Below the pieces are notes generated by a model. The model was given only the letters and a program-made list of their open reading frames with translations, was not told the DNA's origin and made no database searches. Both the position numbers and the translations under genes were made by a program. 64,000 nt of DNA from Loxodes magnus. Lineage: Eukaryota; Ciliophora; Karyorelictea; Loxodida; Loxodidae. The DNA lies in NCBI GenBank assembly GCA_946699065.1, contig CAMPDV010000120.1:62001-126000 (forward strand), given 5' to 3'. Of the stretch, positions 23,770 to 36,986 are shown piece after piece; within the stretch, counting starts at the first letter, position 1, and the number at the start of each line of letters is the position of its first letter.

Positions 23770-25060
23770 CTTTTTAAATCAATTAAAAAATAAAAAAGCC
23801 TCAGGTAGTGATTACTTAAAACAGAATTAATTAAATATGGAGGATAGGAATTACATATTATAATTACAAGTTTTAGTAGCAATATGCTAAGAACATTCAC
23901 TATACAAAATTAGTTGAAAAGAATTAATATTTTACTATTTAAAAAAAAGGAAGTAAAAGTGTCTGACGTAATTAAAGACTAATAGCCCTATTGAATTGCT
24001 TACTTAAAATATATGATAAAGCATTAACTTAAAAACTATATAATTATATATATGAAAGAAATATCATTCAGCAAGCTTAATTTGAATTTTTTCGGAAAAG
24101 ATCTACATTATAACGAAATTGAACAATTTAACTTGCATCGTAGATGGTCTTAAAAAATATAGTTAATTGATACTCTAATAGATAATGAAAAAATATTTGG
24201 CAGCATACTAAGGAAATTGCTATTTGACTATCAAAGAAGACTTAGATTACCTCTTAGATTGATAATGGCACTTGAATCTTTTAATGAAAATATTGATGTG
24301 AAGTTTCTTATTGATGGTAATATTACTAAATCAAGTAAATAACGGAGAATATAAGGAAGCAGCCATGGATTTGTACTTGGAATACTTTACTATGATATTG
24401 TTATTAGATATTTAGAAGAAAAATTTCATAAATATAGATATGATATCTGTTAGAGAAATTTTGTGGTTCGTGGCTTTGCTGACGACTTAATTGAGCTTTT
24501 TAATTCATAGTAAAATGCCTTAAAATTACTCAAAGCCACTAAAAAATATTCTCTTGAGTAAAACTAAATATAAATGTGGAAAAATGTGAAGTAATTTAGT
24601 TCTTAAAAAAGAAAGAAAAGAGAGATTAAATAAATTTAAATATTAATGGATTTCCTATTGTTCAAAAGGACGAAATTACATATCTTGGATAAATATTGGG
24701 AAATAAATTAAATTATAAACTACACTGTACAAGCAAAGTATCCGACTTCAGAGTGGCAGTTTTGAAAGCATCAGCAATTCTTTCTAAGTACGGAGTAGTA
24801 TCACCATTCAATTTTAAAACACTTTGCAAAACGTTTGTTTGACTAAAATAGAGTATGGAAGTGATATAATTCCTTGAAGTATCATGTCAGGATTTAAAAG
24901 AATTAAAACTTAAATAACTAAATTACAAAGACTCACTTCATCGAAAGCATTTAAATCTCCTTAATCGGCATTCAATTAATCTTGCTTCATTGATCTTAAT
25001 TGACTTCCGTTTACACACTTTATAATATTAAAATTCATCCATTTTTTATTTTAAAATAGA
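23770..25060 (+). mobile_element. LINE reverse transcriptase fragment
   Basis: The plus strand encodes an RT core in family order: KKASGSDYLKTELIKYGG (the NK.xGxDxxxxELLK motif), ILPIFKKGSKSVSDV, GSSHGFVLGILYYDIV, the catalytic box VVRGFADDLIELF, then ITYLGQILGNKLNY and FKTLCKTFV. Frame changes separate the blocks, so it is inactive. TGA codons within the thumb region (IIPWSIMSGF, DLNWLPFTHF) suit Trp, as in the host genes. A/T-rich remnants continue to about 25.7 kb. Confidence 0.75.
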
Positions 25061-25989
25061 ATAAAACAGTAGAAAAAATCTGAAATCTGATATTTCATTC
25101 TTGTTTTCTAAAGGCAAGCAATACAATTTACTGTTTATGAAATTCATAAATAAAAGCCTTGAAAAATATAAAATTAATATTGAAAGTATGAAAAATCTAA
25201 AAGATTTTAATTAGCATACTAAAAGTGAAAAAAAAATTTAAGAATGATTTTAAAGGAATACAAAAATACTTACAGCTTAAAGATATTTGTAATATATTTA
25301 AAATAATCAAAGTGTATTTCCTGAAATAACTTACAGTAAGTTTAACATACATCGAATATAAGACATAATTTCTATTTTCAAACTGAGGACATTCACCTAT
25401 AATTTCTAATACGAACTTAGTATGCGTAACATAAACACGAAAAATAGAATTTTGCATGTGGTTTAGCTTATGATGAACTTGAAAATATATTTAAATGTAC
25501 TTTCTATAAAGATGTCTTTAAGGAATTATCTAATCGAAAAATATTTTATGACAAATATTATAAAAAGCTAATTCTGTACGACTAAAACTTTATTAATTCA
25601 AACTTTACAAAATGTAAAATCCCTAAGATTGACAAATACATTAAAAATTTTCATCAAAAATTGCTTAAAAAAGGATAAAAATTTTAAATATTTAATTTTT
25701 GAAGCAAAAAGATAAACTGATGTGAGAAAAAAATATATTTAAGAAAGAAACTTAAGTAATAGTTGTGCAAAAAATAAATAAGATGAAAATTGAAAATAAG
25801 ACGAGAGAGAGGAAAATGCGAGAACACTATTTAGAACTAATATAGAAGAAGCAAAAGAGCAGGAGAATTAACTAGAGGTTGATTATAAACTTACATAAAT
25901 TCTTATACTTAGCATAATTCGCATTAAATATAAATATAAGCTGTACAATGTCCCAATACTCAAAGTATTGAAACTTTTTATTTTATTAT
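25061..25989 (+). mobile_element. probable 3' part of the LINE fragment
   Basis: The sequence continues the RT fragment without a clear frame and ends in a TTA-rich tail (TTATTATTATTATTATTCTC, about 25980) beside an oppositely oriented ORF1 piece. Assignment is by position only. Confidence 0.35.
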
Positions 25990-26640
25990 TATTATTATTC
26001 TCCAACTTCTTCTAGTAGTTTTAGTATTCTTATTTAAAGTTTTGAAATTTCTAATATCTTTTCCATAGATGCACTCGAGAGTTAAAATAATAGCATCTTT
26101 TTGATTCTCTTTTAGGTTTAAATCTATAGTTCTTTTCTCCTTCGATTATCATTGGTCATTTCCTTATTTTTGTAGTTCTATTTAATACTGCAATTTTTGC
26201 TGGTTTTCTTCTATTTTTTCTATTTTATTGGCCAGTTCTTTTTGCTTCTATTGTTAGTGTTATGATTAATTTTTCTAGTTTTTTGAAATGTTTCAAAATG
26301 CATTAAGGTCTCTTACTTTTGTCATGAGTCTCAATTCTATTTACTCTGCAATTTCAAGTTTTTCCATTAACTTCTTATTGTCTTTCATCAACTTTTAACC
26401 TCTTCCTTGAGGAACAGCACCACTTTAATCAGCTAATATTAACTTATTTACTATTATGTGGTTAAGTTCGAGACTTCCGAGTGCATTATATTTATAGCCT
26501 ATTTCATAGGTTTTTCCTCAGAAGTGGGAGACTCAACCTAATAGGTGACCTTTTGGTACCTTTTTCCTGGTCCTAATGTTTCTAGGATGTCGTTAAATCC
26601 TGCTTTTTGAAGCCGCGAAGAATCCTGTTTTGAATCCTTA
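25990..26640 (-). mobile_element. LINE ORF1-like fragment, minus strand
   Basis: The minus strand repeats the coiled-coil family of 21350-22180, including a shared EKIEENQQ-type segment and a shared 5' region with an EEK/EEL-then-M(N/E)QA pattern. Its 5' end abuts the conserved block at 26650. Frameshifts are present. Confidence 0.55.
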
Positions 26641-26649
26641 CATATTTTT

Positions 26650-27713
26650 TTAAATAATTCTTACGTTGCATTAAATTTCAATTTTTATTAGGTATTCTGA
26701 TTTTGTTTGATTAGAATGTTTTATATTATGTCTTAGAAAATATTATTTTGTTTGTCACTTTAACATTTAATTCTCTTATACATTTATAGAATCAAGAAAT
26801 ATAATCTTTTGTATCTTTTATCTTTTACTGCATTCAAATTTGTGGAATTTTATGGATTCTTGAAAATTGGCGTCTTTATTTTATAAAAATGTTTAGCGCA
26901 TAATATTATAAAAATGATAAATTATTTCTATCATAATATTTGTAAGAAATATCACATATTAAATCAAAGATTCAATATTGCTTTCTTTGTTAAAAAGGAG
27001 ATTTTATTTTAAATTTTAATAAAAGAAAATATAAAATATACAAAAGTTACTTTAGCAAATAAATTCAAATGTTTGACAACTATATTCCTCTCTTAAAGTT
27101 AATTCTATTATTTTTCTAAAGGAATTGTAAAATAGTTTTGCTTTAAATAAAAAATTAAAGTAAAAACATTAATCTATTATTATAATGTAACTCTTTCAAT
27201 AATTTAAATTATAATTTTTATCTAATTAATGTTTTTATTTTAAATTAAAACTTGATATAATTAAACCTATACATAATAAATCTTATTAAAAATATATTAA
27301 ATATTAGAGAGCTTAATGTTTAATGTTTTCACTTAAAGTATCTTGTTTTTAATTTCAATCATAATTAGGAAAAGAGAGACTATAAAGGATTAAACTTTAC
27401 TATGCGAATAAATATCATAATTTATTATTATTATTTAAAAGAAAAATTATTAAAAGCATTTCTAAATAATAGCTATATTTTAAATTTTATAAGCTTAAAA
27501 AGATTAAAAAACAAAGTAATTCAATTTTTTAAATAATGCAATAAATAAATTATCTTCTTTATTTAGTAAAAACTTAATTAAATAAAGCATTACAATAAAA
27601 TAAATTAATACTAAAACTTTCAATATCACATTAAATGTGATTAAACATAATTAAACAAAAAATTAAACTTTCCATTTAACTTTTTGAGCTTTATTTAATC
27701 ATGAAATTAATAA
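26650..27713 (+). repeat. conserved block upstream of giant GTPase gene 1
   Basis: Sequence from about 26650 to 27350 recurs in inverted orientation at about 57100-57830, before gene 2, and a shorter version lies at 46240-46690. Shared landmarks include ATGGATTCTTGAAAATTGGC (26850 region) and GATAAATTATTTCTATCATA. It lies 0.4-1 kb before the ATG and may hold the promoter; the last 350 bases before the ATG are A/T-rich without recognised elements. Confidence 0.6.
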
Positions 27714-30700
27714 ATGGTAGAATAAGATCTAAAAGCATTTTTAGAAAATGCTATATAAGATTTAGAAAAAGTTTAATAAATCCTTGTTCTACTGGATGAT
27801 TGAGGAGTTACCAAAATGTCTGAATTAAATTTGATATCAGATCAAGATGTCAAAGAAATAGGAATCAAGCCTCTTTAATGGAAATTAATAAGGTAGAAAT
27901 TAAAATAATGTCAAGGTGAAAATTCAACCTAAACTTTAGTTAGTCAAAAATAGTAAGAGATAAAAAAAGATATGATTTAAGTTTAAGAAAATAAATAAGA
28001 AATAAAAATTTAATAACAAGGAGATTAAACATTAGCACAGTAAGTAAAAGAAGAATAGTATTAATCAGCAAAAGAGAAAGCATCTGAAGATTATAATAAA
28101 CAAAAGTAAACGAAAATTTCCAATTAACAAAATGAAGAAGTACCTAAAGATTTAAAATCCTCCTAATAATCTGACTAAATTGAAATTTCTGACAATTAAA
28201 ATCAATCGAATGAAGAAAATAAGCATTAAACTTAAAAAGTGAATAAAAATAAAAATTAATAATAATATGACGGAGAATCACCCTAAAAATTAATGGTAGG
28301 AAAAAAAATATAATAAAAGGAATCAGAAGAAATGATAAATTACAAAAGTCAAAATTAATAAAGTATCTCATAGTTTTAAAATATAGAAAAATAAGAAACC
28401 TTTCAATAAATAAATGAATACAACGTTACTTAATGCAATATTTAATAATTTAATTCTTATTTTATTTCCTTGTCTTAAGATTAAAAAGAAAGAGTTTTGG
28501 AATATTTAGTAAAGAACAAAGAATAAATATTTTTATAATACTGTACTGAGTAATAGTATTTTGAGCAATAATTATTATTTGTAAAAACGAAAAAAATTTT
28601 GGAATTACTCATTTAATAGAAAAAGTTTGATAAATGTAACGAAGAATTATAAAAATTGACTCAAAAGAGTTTATCTTGCGGCATGTATCTTTATTTTATA
28701 TTTCACAAAAATTATTCTGAATTTAAAATTCCATTTAGTAATAAAGAGTAAGAATTAGAAAATATTATTTAAAGATTAGAAGCACTTCAAGAGTAATGTC
28801 CTTCTGAATGCTTATAATAATTTAAAGAGTTAATAAGTTTTTACGAATTCGGAATTGACGAATCAGCAGTTGAAAAATTTAGTGATGTTTATCTCAAATC
28901 AATCCCCTTTCATTCAATTATTTCAGAAATTATTTTATAAGATAAGCCTAAATTAATTAAATAATCAAAAATAATTGCTCTTTAGAAATAAATAAGTCTG
29001 AATAGAGAATAATAGCCTTTTTCAAGCCTTTCTAGCAACGAAGAAAGTAAATTAAATTAATTTTTTATTAAAATAAAGGAAGAAAATTATAAGTAAGCTT
29101 CTTAAGATCTTGCGTCTTTAATCAGTGGCATTTAATTATCTAAAATAGCTATATAAATTTATAATGACTTGATAGTAATTGATCCTTAGTTTGAAGAATT
29201 CTTAAAAAGAGAGGAAATCTTTGTTTTAACTTCTCCAGAGGAAATAAAAAATTAAATAAAAAAAGTTAAAAAAATTTTGCACTTACAAATTAATCAATTA
29301 ACAGAATAATAACTAAAAGTAAAAATATTTTAGTTTAAAGAACTTTGCCAAGCAATTTTCTTTGAAGATGAGAAACTATTTTAAGAGTTCCATTAGAAAT
29401 TTATTTAATAACATAATATTTTTTCTTAAATTGAAAAACCCTTAAGTTGCATATAGCAAAATCAATAGAGTTTGGATGAAGTTTAAAAAGTGCTACAAGT
29501 TAATGAAAATAAACTTTCAATTACTGATTTTATGAGTTTAGATGTATCACTATAAATGGAAAAATTAGAAAATTAATTAACTGAAAATTATGGGAAATAA
29601 AATGCATTTGAATCTTAATTACTATTAGCTTTACTTTTCGATTATGTTAAAAGAAGACTAAATTTTTCAAAACTTATAACTTCTTTTTCCAAACAAAACA
29701 AAATAACTCCTTTGACTAGAATATAATTATTTTAATTTCTAATGAGAAATGCGGATTAAAAATTAAGAATCTTACTTTACGTAGCTTGCTCTCTTTTTAT
29801 GCCTATGCCTTTGCTATCTTGAGAATTAGATACCACAACAAATGAATGAAAGAAGATAATATATAAAGAGCTTTTCTATGTATTTGAAAAATATAAAGCA
29901 GTTTTAACTTTTAAACTTCAATCAAATCCAAATAAGGGTCCTTAAGGATGTACTTCATTAATAAATTCTATTTTTAACAGAGATTTTGAAAAGCATAACA
30001 GTAGATTAACTAATTATGGAAGCATTGAAATTTAATTTGATATGAATTTTGCTTCTCCAATGTGTATACCGGTAGCAGATGTTCATGGATATCTAAATTT
30101 AGAACAGCTAGAAAAATTTTATAGTTTATTTGATATTTTCATTATTCATATTCTAAACAAAAAAGAAGATAAAAGCATACTTAACTCTTAAATAGAGAAA
30201 ATAAAATAGGTTAAGCAAGATTTTTTAATAATAATAGTAGAACATAATTAAAATTTTAGTAGAGAAAATATTGAATACTAGCTAACTGAAGAAAATGTTC
30301 ATTATTTCTAAATTTGCTAGTTTGAAAAGATAGAAGAGCAAGCAAAAATAAACTTAAAGGATAAAATTTACTAATTTGTGTAAGTAAAAATAAAAGACTA
30401 CTATTAGTTTATAGGAGATTATAATATGAGGTTAAACTCTATGCAAGCATTTTATAATATTATTTAAGATACTAATTAAATATTAGTAGATATAGTAAAC
30501 AGTTCTAGATTAGTTAATAATTTTTTATTTGAAGTAAAAAACTATATTGGAAATCTCAAAGATGTAGGATTTCTTCCTTGTAACTAGATAATGGATGATA
30601 TATGCAAGTACTAAATTTAGCTTTATATAGAAAGTGAGATAGATTAGTCTGCTAGAGACTAACTTTTATAAAATCTTGAAGATTCTAAGCGCTTATTATA

Positions 30701-33700
30701 AAAGTAAGACTAAACATCAATTGTGAAAATTCTAATAGAAATAATAGATTCAGAAAACTTTATTGGAATTGCTTCCATTATTTCTAAATTGTTGAAAGGG
30801 TTGCTAGATAAGGAACTAGCACCTTTATATTAAAAAAGAACATAATACAGAGCTGATTTATAATAAGAAGGTATATCTAACGAAAATAAAAATGATATTA
30901 TTTTACAGATGAAGGAAGTTACTAAATAAGTAGAATAAAAGCTTTTTAGTATGGAATTTGTTATTAGAGAGTTATATTACTTAGGATAAAATTCTTAAAT
31001 TAATTCTTAAATTAACAAATGAACTATTGGATAAGAGTCAAAGAACTCTTATTTCGAACTAGCAAAACTTTAAATAGACTAAGGGTAGCCTTTTGAGATT
31101 ATTGATGGAAATAACTTATAATTCATTTCAGAAATTTATGATATAATCCACAAAAATGATAATGATCAAGTTCTAATAGTAAGTGTTATAGGACCTTAAT
31201 CTTCAGGAAAGTCTCTTTTACTTAACTTTTTATTTGGAACTTAATTTCTATCTGCTGCAGGTAGATGCACTAAAGGAATTTATACTTCATTATTACAAAT
31301 AAATAATAAAAACTCTAATTATAAGAAAATATTATTACTAGATACTGAAGGAATCTAAGCTTCAGAAGGAAGAGATGATTAATTTGACAGAAGGATAGTT
31401 TTTTACATAATGTGTGTATCTCATGTAGTTCTAATATGTAATAAAGGAGAAATGAATAAGTAAATGGCTGAAGTTCTTAAGCTTGCTATAGATGCAATAT
31501 CCAATCTGAAAGAAAATATAGTTTAATAACCTAGTGTTAATATAATTATGAATATGCAGGCTTAAATAAATGAATAAGCAATGGAAGAAAGTATTAAAGG
31601 AATTAGTTAAGCTATATTAGAAATAGAAAAGAATATCAACAGTAATTTAGAAGAATAAAAAGAAGTTTAAAAATAAGTATTTAAAATTACAAGAGATAAT
31701 GTATTTATACTTCCGTTTGCCTTCGATAGATCAGGTGAAGGAAATTTGGTTATTAATTAACCCTCGTAAGAATTCGCTAAATCTCTAGAACCATTAAAAT
31801 CATAAATTTTGCAAAGAGCTATATAATTTGATGAAAGACAAGGTGGTCATTTCACTTTATCAGAATGATACTAATTTGCCTCTAGTCATTGAGCATTTAC
31901 TTAAACTTTTAAAGGTATTACTGAGTTCACCAGCTTAGATGAAAAAAAATAAGATAAGAAAGTAAATGAAAAAATGAATGAATTAATTTCAGAAAACTTA
32001 TAATAAAAATTTAAAGAACACAAAGCCGAAATTTCAGAATTAATTAAGGAAGGATTAAAAAAGTTTTAAGGAGCAGCTTTTGTAAAGATTGAGATAGTAA
32101 GCAATGAAATTAAGCAATAAATTATTAATAAATTTGAATGTTTAAAATAAATTTTATTAGAAGAATTTAAAAAATACTGTGGGGATTAAAACATTAGTTT
32201 GTCTTTAAGAGATAGTAAAAAAATATAGTTCATTCGATAACTTATTTACTGAGAATAATAATGAAGTTCTTGTGCTAACGAAGACATTGCTTTATTTGCA
32301 GAAAAAAAATCAAGAAATGTAGGAGATGCTAGACTAGGAACTTTTATTTAAAATGCTTTAAAAGAAAAAAAAGGATACACAAAATAAGAAGCCGAATAAA
32401 AATTTTAAGATGCTTGGGAACAAATAGTAGCCGAAGTAAATTAAATGTTAAAATCAAAGAAAATAGTTTCCTAAGATGTTTTTTTGCTAATTCATAATTT
32501 ATATTAAAATGAGATAGTTGAGAATAAATTTTAAAATATTTAAGAAGAAAAAGAATATCTCTAAAAATATAAAAAGTCTTGTTTAAGTTTCTTTTTAGAT
32601 AAATTCAAAGACTAAAAATTAAGTGGGAGCTTTTTCTATTTTACAGGAAATTAAATAAAGCCTAAAATTACAAATATACTAGCATTTTAGAAGAAAAATA
32701 AAATATATATTTAAGGTTTTTCTTAAAATATTTTAGATGAGATAATTGTTTAAACTCAATTTGATTGAGAAAAATTTATTCAAGAAAGATTTAACTTTTT
32801 ATTATTACAGGAATAGTTAGAAGAAATTTTAAATGTTTCTTATAAAATATGAAGGTCTACAAAATATGATAATCTAAATTTATTAATTAATTTATTATAA
32901 TAAGAATTTCAAACATTGGACATAAATTGTGCTGTTTTAGTCTCTGAATTATAAGATATCGAATAAACATTAGTCTAGTTCGATTAAAAAGTAAAAAAGT
33001 TAGACTCCATTTAACAAATTATAACTTTGATTTAAATATTCGTGGCAAATGTATACGATAATGTTGGCAAATATTTTTAATGGTAATCTAGTAATGTTGC
33101 AAATAATTTTAACTCTATTTAAATTTTTAAATATTTTAACTTTTATGATATAAATTATAAAAGAATAACTTAAGACTAAATTTAGTGATCAAAAATTAAA
33201 AAATAGTATTAACCAATTGATTATTGCACATAGTAAACTTATAAAAAAACTTAATAATTTAATCATAATCCCTAAAATTCCAAAATAAAATATTACTTTA
33301 CTGAATATTTCCAAATCACACTAGACAAGAATATGAAAAGATATTTTTAATTTATTGAAGCTCCTCATTAAGTTCTAATACAAGAGCAAGGATAAGAATG
33401 TAAAAGTGCTTTTAGATATTTTCATTAGAAGTTAAATTGAGATAAAATATTACATGAAATAGAAATGTGTGTTTTATAAAATTACAAATCAGATGGAGAA
33501 GTTTAAGAAAACGAAAACATTTATGATTGAATAAAAAATTTAAAAAGTAAAGATAAAAATTAGTACAAAAATAAATTTGTTTAAGTTACTTAAAAGTTAA
33601 CTTAAAATATAGCTAAAAGTGTTTAATAATTAGTTTAAAAAATTAATGATGAATTAGAATATTTTTGTTTAGGAACTTCAGAAATTGGAACCCATTTTTT

Positions 33701-35690
33701 ACATTTAATTGCTAGAACTTATATAACAGTACTTGCCGAATAACTTGAACTAATTAAAGAATAATCTCCACTTGAAATATAAAAAAATTAAATGGAAATT
33801 CAAAAAGAAAAGTTTATAGCAATATTAACAAGTAATGATTAGTTAATAGATTCCTCTCTTGCTGGAGAAGTATTCCTAAAAGTAAAATAAGATTTGGTTG
33901 GGAGAGCAAAATTAGAAATAATTACTGATTTCAATAACAAGATGAATGTGCTGAAAACTCGTTCGTTTAAGAAATCTTAAGTTGTAAAAAAAATAGAAGA
34001 ATTTATACTATCGAGAGCTGGAAATTAAATAATCTAATAATAGGAAGAAGGAAAAGAGTTAAAGCAAAAGGAACAAGAAGCAGAGATAGAAATTACAGAA
34101 GAAGATGCTATTATATTTTACGTGGATCCTAAGAATTTATTCTAATCTATGTTTCAAAAATACTGGAAAGCCTATACTACCTCAATTATTGAAGAAACAA
34201 TGAAAACTTATATGACAAGAATTTAAGAAAAAGTATAAAATCTAATTACTTACTTTAAGCAATTTTGCTTACAAATGGAATAAAAATGTAATATTCCTTC
34301 CTTTTAACTTTTTATTGAAAAGTAGAAAAATGAAAATCTTTATTAATGAAATAATGAAAACGAATAAGAAAATAAAAATTTCTAAAGTTAATTATCAATT
34401 TTTAGCTAAAAAGCAGCAGGGCAATATTTGGAAAAATTTATTGAGTAAAAATGGTAACAAAAAGAAACAATTACAGTAGATGGAATATAATTTATAGAAA
34501 ATTTCAGATATGTTTTACCACTACCTTAAGATATCTAAGCAGGTCTTGAACTTGATTAAGATATAGTTAATGCTATAGTTGCTTAAATAAAAAACTAACG
34601 TATTACTAATTTATATAATTTTCTAACTGAACTCTAGAAAAGAATTGAAGATTAAAACTTTGAGGAATCAATGAAAAGTAGCATATAAAAGGAAGAATTA
34701 GTTGGACAGCATCTTTAAGATTTTAAAGCTGATTTAACAGGATGTGATGAATATTGTAAACTATGTAGAAGATAATGTGATGTTGTTCATCCAAGTAATG
34801 AACCTTTGCCAGACAGAAAGCATGCATGTAATGAAGGTCATTAAATTTAAGCTTTTGGAGGAAATATGCATTTTACAAGTAAAAAAGCTATAACTATTTG
34901 TTGCAATGAACTTAGAGATTCGGATGAAGTTATTTATAAAAACGAAACTTTGAAATGAATTAAATTCAAATAAAGATTTAAAAACTGATCATTCGAAACT
35001 TAAAGTAAAACTTAATCTATTCGTATTAAAGATAAAAATGTTGTAATTTGGAATTATCTAGGTAAAAGGATTTGTGAGTATTATTAATAATAGAATGGAA
35101 TTTAAATTAACTTTGTAGAGGCAAACAAATAATTACCATAAGGAATTCTACAGATTCACTATATTTTAATGTTGGATAGAAGTGGATCTATGAGAGGATA
35201 GAAATGATATAGTTTAATGAAAGCAATTAATTAATTTATAAGCTAATTGTAATCAAATTTACAACTGCAAAATAATTCTAAAATAACGTTAATTGCTTAT
35301 GATAATGAGGCAGAAGAAATATGTAGCTGCTAAATTCCAAATACTGAAATAATTAAAAAAATTAAATTTACAGAAGGTGGAACCAATTTTGAAAAACCAT
35401 TAAATATAGCTTATAATAGAATTCAAAATAAACTATTAAGTTATGATAGACATATAATGTGCATGATGTCAGATGGTAGAGCCGTTTTTCCTAATTTAAT
35501 AGTTTAGAAATTTAAAAAGAATGCAGAAATCATGTAAAAACTTTAATTTGTAGCTATTTCGTATGGAAACAATGAATCTAATATATTAAAGTCAATTGTT
35601 CAAGACCTGAAAGGAAAGATGAAAGAATGTCTTGAACCTCAAGAACTTACTTCTGCGTTCATAAAACTTATACCAAACACTTACGATTGA
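27714..35690 (+). CDS. giant dynamin-superfamily (VLIG/GBP-like) GTPase with VWA domain, copy 1
   Basis: One uninterrupted frame of 2658 residues from ATG 27714 to TGA 35688-35690, reading UAR=Gln and at least 15 internal TGA as Trp. Residues about 1-70 look like a SAM-type helical domain (GVTKMSELNLISDQDVKEIG). A Gln-rich linker follows. The G domain holds the P-loop GPQSSGKSLLLNFLFG (about 1160), GRCTKG (switch I, about 1182) and LLLDTEG (G3, about 1207); this is the arrangement of very large inducible and guanylate-binding GTPases. A long helical middle follows, then a Cys/His cluster (GCDEYCKLCRRQCDVVH, HACNEGHQ, about 2343-2390) and a C-terminal VWA domain with the MIDAS start MLDRSGSMRGQKW (about 2486) and MSDGRA (about 2583). 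It probably hydrolyses GTP and self-assembles; its cellular role is unknown. Gene 2 (48144-56753) is its inverted paralogue. No intron is required. Confidence 0.92.
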
Positions 35691-36104
35691 TATTGAAATT
35701 AAATTATATATTAATTAAATTGAATTATGAATAGATATATTTACTAAAAAGCTTTAACAGATTTTTTATTTCTTTCAATTTCTTATTTCATCCCTATTTT
35801 ATAAAAATTTTCTTTTATCTTTTATCTTTTGTCATTTTTTTCTTATCTGTACGAATTTAAATAATATAAATCTTTATTTATTGAAAAGATAAAAAAGCAA
35901 GGAATGCTTTAAATCTTTATGACTCTTTCTTTTTATAAAAAAATAATTTTATACAAGTTTTCTGATTTTTTGTCTTGCAATGAATAGACTCAAACGTTTC
36001 CGAATCAGTATTTTTCTTCATAATTATTGATTTTCTACCTACTTCCATTTTCATATCATCTTATATCTATTCACTACATAATAAATTGAACCACATCGAC
36101 TCTA
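35691..36104. other. intergenic, A/T-rich, convergent to gene 1
   Basis: Holds the 3' flank of the giant gene, which shows no homology to the 3' flank of gene 2, and a weak minus-strand frame listed separately. Confidence 0.4.
35860..36096 (-). CDS. possible small gene or fragment
   Basis: From ATG at 36096 the minus strand reads MWFNLLCSEQIQDDMKMEVG and then IHCKTKNQKTCIKLFF, a reasonably mixed composition. Its 5' side is cut directly by the LINE segment starting at about 36105, so it may be a remnant. No family is recognised, and the 3' end is arbitrary. Confidence 0.25.
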
Positions 36105-36986
36105 TCCTAATCAAAACTCCAGTTACTCCTTTTAGAATACTTCATGTTACTAAGACTCCCCTATATTCTGCTTTAGCATAAAGTTTTAAAATGTCAGGAT
36201 TTAATTCTTATATCTCATTAGTTAAAAAACAGCTTTTTCATTGCAGCTAAATACTTGAACGCTACTTCTCTATAATGGGGATTAAAATTCTTCTTCTGAT
36301 GTAGATTAACTCCTATGTGATTGTTCTTTTTAAACAATCATTAATTTCTAATCATAAATTTTAGATTTAAAATAAAGAAGAAATTGAAAGTTCAAATAGA
36401 AACATTAATAAAATATATAAAAATAAACCTTTTATTATTAATTTTGATCATTGTCCCTTATAAGAAACGCCTCTTTTTAAAGAATCTGAAATTAAAAAAT
36501 AATAAATCAATTAGCAAATAAAAAAGCCTCAGATAGTGATGACTTAAAAGAATTAATTAAATATGGAGGATAGGAATTACATATTTTAATTACAAGCTTT
36601 AGTAACAATATGCTAAGAACACTCACTATACAAAATTAGTTGAAAATAATTAATATTTTACCTATTTTCAAAAAGGAAGTAAAAGTGTCTGACGTAATTA
36701 AAGACTAATAGCCTATTGAATTGCTTACTTAAAATATATGATAAAGCATTAACTTAAAAACTATATAATTATATATATGAAAGGAATATCAATCATCAAG
36801 CTTAATTTGGATTTTTTCAGAAAAGATCTACATCAAAACAAAATTGAACAATTTAATAGATTATTGATTTGCATCTTAGATGGTCATAAAAAATATAGTT
36901 AATTGCTACTCTAATAGATGTGGGGAAAATGTTTGAAAATATATTAAGGAAATTGCTATTTGACCATCAAAGAAGACTTAGATTAC
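36105..36986. mobile_element. duplicate of composite LINE segment (partner 23386-24256)
   Basis: This repeats 23386-24256 in the same orientation, including the inverted junction between a minus-strand RT tail and a plus-strand RT start, and the KKGSKSVSDV region. Small deletions distinguish the copies (for example 13 bases missing near 36178). Both copies share the internal junction, so the composite was duplicated as a unit. It ends abruptly at TTAGATTACT. Confidence 0.75.

Noticed and set aside
27714..35690. Tetrahymena-type code (TGA only as stop), making both giant genes pseudogenes
   Set aside because: At least 15 TGA codons, most shared by both copies, two exchanging with TGG, and no frameshift in 8 kb are not compatible with decay.
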